Of a DNA stretch of 64,000 nt, positions 61,719 to 64,000 are shown one piece after another. Source of the stretch: Cyanobium sp. CZS25K (GTDB lineage: Bacteria; Cyanobacteriota; Cyanobacteriia; PCC-6307; Cyanobiaceae); NCBI GenBank assembly GCA_030373325.1, contig JAUCZB010000002.1, positions 62,001 to 126,000 on the forward strand, given 5' to 3'. The position numbers and the translations under genes are program-made. Under the pieces are notes generated by a model. It was not told the origin of the DNA. It ran no database searches and saw only the letters and a program-made list of their open reading frames with translations. Each line of letters begins with the position of its first letter. Within the stretch, counting starts at the first letter, position 1.

Positions 61719-62681
61719 ATGACCGCCATGACCCCCGTCCCCTCCCCCCGGTTCCGCATCAGCCGCCATCGGCGTCTGGCCTGGCTGGTTTCCGCACTGG
61801 CCTGCGGCCTGAGCCTCCTGGGCCTGGCCCTCTGCTGGCTCAACCCTTCGATCCACGCGCCGCTCAGGCCCGGCCTCGATTTCACCGGCGGCACCCAGGT
61901 GCAGGTGGAGCGGGACTGTGCCCCCTGCTCACCGATCACCGCCCTTGAGATCCGCCAGGGACTCAGCAGCCTCACTCTGCCCTCCCCCGAAGGGGATCGC
62001 CCCCCCAGTCTGGGCAGTGCCTCCGTACAGGTGCTCGACGGCGGCCGCTCCCTGCTGCTGCGCCTCCCGGCCCTCGATGCCGACCAGAGCACGGCCCTGG
62101 TGAACGACCTCGCCAGCAAGTTCGGCCCGCTGCGCTCCAGCGGCACCTCGGTGAACACCATCGGCCCGACCCTCGGCTCGCGGCTCCTGCAGGGCAGCCT
62201 CATCTCCCTGCTGGTCAGCTTTGTGGGGATCTCCCTCTACATCTCCTTCCGCTACAGCGGAATCTTCGCCTTCCTGGCCCTGCTTTGCCTGGCCCACGAC
62301 GTGCTGATCACCTGCGGGCTGTTCGCCTGGCTGGGGCTGCTTCAGGGCATCGAGGTGGATTCCCTGTTCGCCGTGTCCCTGATCACCATTGCCGGCTATT
62401 CCGTCAACGACACGGTCGTGGTCTATGACCGGATCCGGGAACAACGGCGCACCCTGGCTGCTGTTTCCCTGCTGGACCAGGTGGATGTGGCCGTCGACGC
62501 CACGCTCACCCGATCGCTCTACACCTCGTTCACCACCCTGTTGCCCTTGGTGGCCCTGATCTTCTTCGGCGGCAGCACCCTGTTCTGGTTCGCCGTGGCG
62601 CTCACGGTGGGGATCGCCGTCGGCAGCTGGTCGAGCATCGGTCTGGCTCCCACCCTGCTGCCGGTGTTCTCGAAGCGATGA
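61719..62681 (+). CDS. secF: Protein translocase subunit SecF
   Basis: 320 residues. After the first helix comes LDFTGGTQVQVE, then the helices with ISLYISFRYSG and ITIAGYSVNDTVVVYDRIRE, the SecF counterpart of the SecD motif. It starts immediately after the secD stop. The first residues are Pro-rich and basic. Confidence 0.95.
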   Translation: MTAMTPVPSPRFRISRHRRLAWLVSALACGLSLLGLALCWLNPSIHAPLRPGLDFTGGTQVQVERDCAPCSPITALEIRQGLSSLTLPSPEGDRPPSLGSASVQVLDGGRSLLLRLPALDADQSTALVNDLASKFGPLRSSGTSVNTIGPTLGSRLLQGSLISLLVSFVGISLYISFRYSGIFAFLALLCLAHDVLITCGLFAWLGLLQGIEVDSLFAVSLITIAGYSVNDTVVVYDRIREQRRTLAAVSLLDQVDVAVDATLTRSLYTSFTTLLPLVALIFFGGSTLFWFAVALTVGIAVGSWSSIGLAPTLLPVFSKR

Positions 62682-62905
62682 GTGATTCCGATCGCCGCGA
62701 AGGGACCAGGGGAGGCGGCTGGCCGCTGCTGCCGCTGGTGCTGCTGGTGCTCGCCCTGATCGATCTGCGGGTGGAGCTGATCCTGCTCTGGGATCACCTC
62801 ACCCTGACCTCCATCAACGCCGCCATCCGCTCCCACCTTCTGGCCGTGGCGGTGCTGGTCTGCCAGCCTTCTCTCTGGCACCACTACCGTCGCAGCCGCA
62901 GCTGA
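62678..62905 (+). CDS. Small conserved membrane protein after secF
   Basis: 75 residues. After a charged start it has LPLVLLVLALIDLRVELILLWDHLT and a second hydrophobic part (HLLAVAVLVCQPSLW), ending in a basic tail. It overlaps secF by ATGA, so it is part of the secDF transcript. This looks like a cyanobacterial conserved protein, role unknown; membership in the Sec complex is only a guess. Confidence 0.65.
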   Translation: MSDSDRREGTRGGGWPLLPLVLLVLALIDLRVELILLWDHLTLTSINAAIRSHLLAVAVLVCQPSLWHHYRRSRS

Positions 62906-62932
62906 GCGGATCGGGCCGATGCAGCGCGGCGA

Positions 62933-63940
62933 TCAGGACAGATCCCAGCGGTCCATCACATCCCGGACGAGCACTTCTTCGCAGGCCACCTGCAACACCA
63001 CCACAAGGGGCAGGGCCAGCAGCAGCCCAGGCAGCCCCAGCAGGGCCCCCAGACTCAGCTGGGCCATCAGCGACACCGTGGGCAGCAGGTTGACGGTGCG
63101 GCTCAGCAGCAGGGGGGTGAGCAGGAAGGCTTCGCCGTTCTGCAGCAGCAGTCGCAGCACCAGCACCTGAACCACCTTGGCCGGTGAGATCAGCAGAGCC
63201 ACCGCCAACGGCAGCAGGGTGGCAGCCGTGGGACCGATGGTGGGCACGAAGGTGAGCACACCGCAGACCAGGCCGCTGAGCAGCGCCAGGGGCACCTGCA
63301 GCAGGGCCAGCCCCGCCCAGGTGGTGATGAACACCACCGTGCCGGAGATGGTCATCCCTGCCAGCCAGCCACCCAGGGCCTGGCGGCATTCCCGCAGCAG
63401 CTCCTCCATGCGCCGCCGATAGAACTTGGGCGTGACGGCGATCAGCAGACGCTGGTGGCTGCGCGGGTCGAGCGCCATCAGGATCGCCAGCAGCAGCATC
63501 AGCAACAGCTGCACGGTGCTGTTGGCGGCGCCCCCGGCCACGCCCAGAAGCTGGCTGCCCAGGGGCTGGAGCCGGTCCCACAGCGTTCCCTCGGCCAGCT
63601 GGCGCTCCAGGTCGCGCAGCAGGGGGGTCTTGGGCACCACATCCCCGAGCCGCTGGATCAACTGGGGAACCAGCTGGCTGAACTGCCGGACCTGATCGAT
63701 CAGTTCCGGCAGCAGCAGGTTGCCAAGTAGCCAGCCGATCACGAGCAGCACCAGCAGCACCAGTGTCAGGGCCGCACCCCGGTTCAGGGGCGTCAGCCGC
63801 CGCACCAGGCTGGTCGGCACATCGAGGGCCACCGCCAGCACCACGGCGCCGAAAAGAATCAGCAGCACCCAGCGCAGTTCCCAGAGCAGCAGGAACAGCG
63901 CCACAAGGGCGAGGGCCCCGAGCAGGGTGCGTGCCTTCAT
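62933..63940 (-). CDS. AI-2E family transporter
   Basis: 335 residues with about seven membrane helices. The pattern of two early helices, a long extracytoplasmic part (LIDQVRQFSQLVPQLIQRLG), and the late GLVCGVLTFVPTIGPTAATLLPLAVAL fits the AI-2E/PerM permease family. Members move autoinducer-2, ions or other small solutes; the substrate is not readable. The ATG overlaps the stop of an upstream partial gene by 4 nt. Confidence 0.88.
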   Translation of the reverse strand: MKARTLLGALALVALFLLLWELRWVLLILFGAVVLAVALDVPTSLVRRLTPLNRGAALTLVLLVLLVIGWLLGNLLLPELIDQVRQFSQLVPQLIQRLGDVVPKTPLLRDLERQLAEGTLWDRLQPLGSQLLGVAGGAANSTVQLLLMLLLAILMALDPRSHQRLLIAVTPKFYRRRMEELLRECRQALGGWLAGMTISGTVVFITTWAGLALLQVPLALLSGLVCGVLTFVPTIGPTAATLLPLAVALLISPAKVVQVLVLRLLLQNGEAFLLTPLLLSRTVNLLPTVSLMAQLSLGALLGLPGLLLALPLVVVLQVACEEVLVRDVMDRWDLS

Positions 63941-64000
63941 GGCCGTCCTCGCTCCCGTTTCCAGGGGTCAAGGATGTCGTGGATCAGAACCTCCCGCAGC
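63937..64000 (-). CDS. C-terminal end of a second AI-2E-like permease (partial)
   Basis: The last 20 codons before the TGA read LREVLIHDILDPWKRERGRP. The end of the neighbouring AI-2E protein reads EEVLVRDVMDRWDLS, so the two C-termini are alike. This suggests a tandem paralogue whose main part lies beyond the window. The ATGA overlap implies coupled translation. Confidence 0.45.
   Translation of the reverse strand, partial: LREVLIHDILDPWKRERGRP

Overview
This 64 kb window is high-GC, densely coding chromosome of a unicellular cyanobacterium. I infer a Cyanobium/Synechococcus-type picocyanobacterium. The support is the many cyanobacterium-restricted families (PAM68/DUF3464, DUF1816, DUF2605, DUF3288, DUF3082, DUF1350, an HpsJ-like protein), a LexA box of the cyanobacterial AGTAC-N4-GTACT type upstream of umuDC, and the very high G+C with frequent GTG and TTG starts. 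No database search was possible; all names rest on motifs and family resemblance read from the translations.

Layout. 1-573 is decayed DNA: a RelE-type toxin relic and the N-terminus of a type-2 NADH dehydrogenase-like flavoprotein. 574-9282 carries a membrane VTT-domain/FAD-disulfide-oxidoreductase fusion, a VOC protein, glmU, mnmD-like, aroA, DUF2605, a cysteine-less rhodanese, DUF547 and a TIGR04283-type glycosyltransferase. 9326-16718 has a UbiG-like methyltransferase, an Rrf2 regulator coupled to ubiD, comB, a nitrilase-family amidase, amiC, murI and a long-chain prenyl diphosphate synthase. 16712-27025 has HAD phosphatase, TspO, acs, DUF1350, PrxQ/BCP peroxiredoxin, DnaQ-like exonuclease, tRNA-Pro(GGG) with a strong terminator, an operon of small membrane/envelope proteins, msrA and an ABC exporter. 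27093-34361 has DUF3288, trpD-carA, a STAS protein, mini-RNase III coupled to an unusually large RlmB, DUF1816 and gatA.

34362-35360 looks like an accessory insertion (truncated SnoaL-like gene, lower-GC secreted protein, gene tail). It is followed by dnaE, PAM68, rpsO, ruvA, a lipoprotein and a CPA1 antiporter. 42216-43500 is a second decaying patch: a frameshifted response regulator collides with a truncated PAS sensor, next to a ribbon-helix-helix gene with a tandem repeat upstream. 43541-47755 holds an EamA transporter, dnaG and a GAF-GGDEF protein. 48030-50285 is a surface-protein locus: a PEP-CTERM-like secreted protein beside an HpsJ-like protein. 50295-52097 is umuDC with its SOS box and a 15-bp tandem repeat inside umuD. 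52082-64000 has a pentapeptide protein, a PAS-GGDEF-EAL protein, DUF2721, HPP, yraN, ksgA-ispE-DUF3082, pdhB, secD-secF and two tandem AI-2E family permeases, the second cut by the window edge.

How it works together. Most genes are housekeeping: cell wall (glmU, murI, amiC), aromatic amino acids (aroA, trpD), isoprenoid and quinone supply (ispE, prenyl synthase, ubiD), carbon entry (pdhB, acs), replication and repair (dnaE, dnaG, ruvA, umuDC), rRNA maturation (mini-III, rlmB, ksgA) and protein export (secDF). Genes are tightly packed: at least eleven neighbouring pairs share a 4-nt start/stop overlap, and several convergent pairs overlap at their 3' ends. A -10-like hexamer (TAnnnT, often TAGGNT) recurs about 20-35 nt before monocistronic or leading genes. 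I see no CRISPR array, rRNA, complete insertion sequence, or clear novel defence system. The most system-like unexplained loci are the PEP-CTERM/HpsJ pair, the VTT-flavoprotein fusion, and the two accessory patches.
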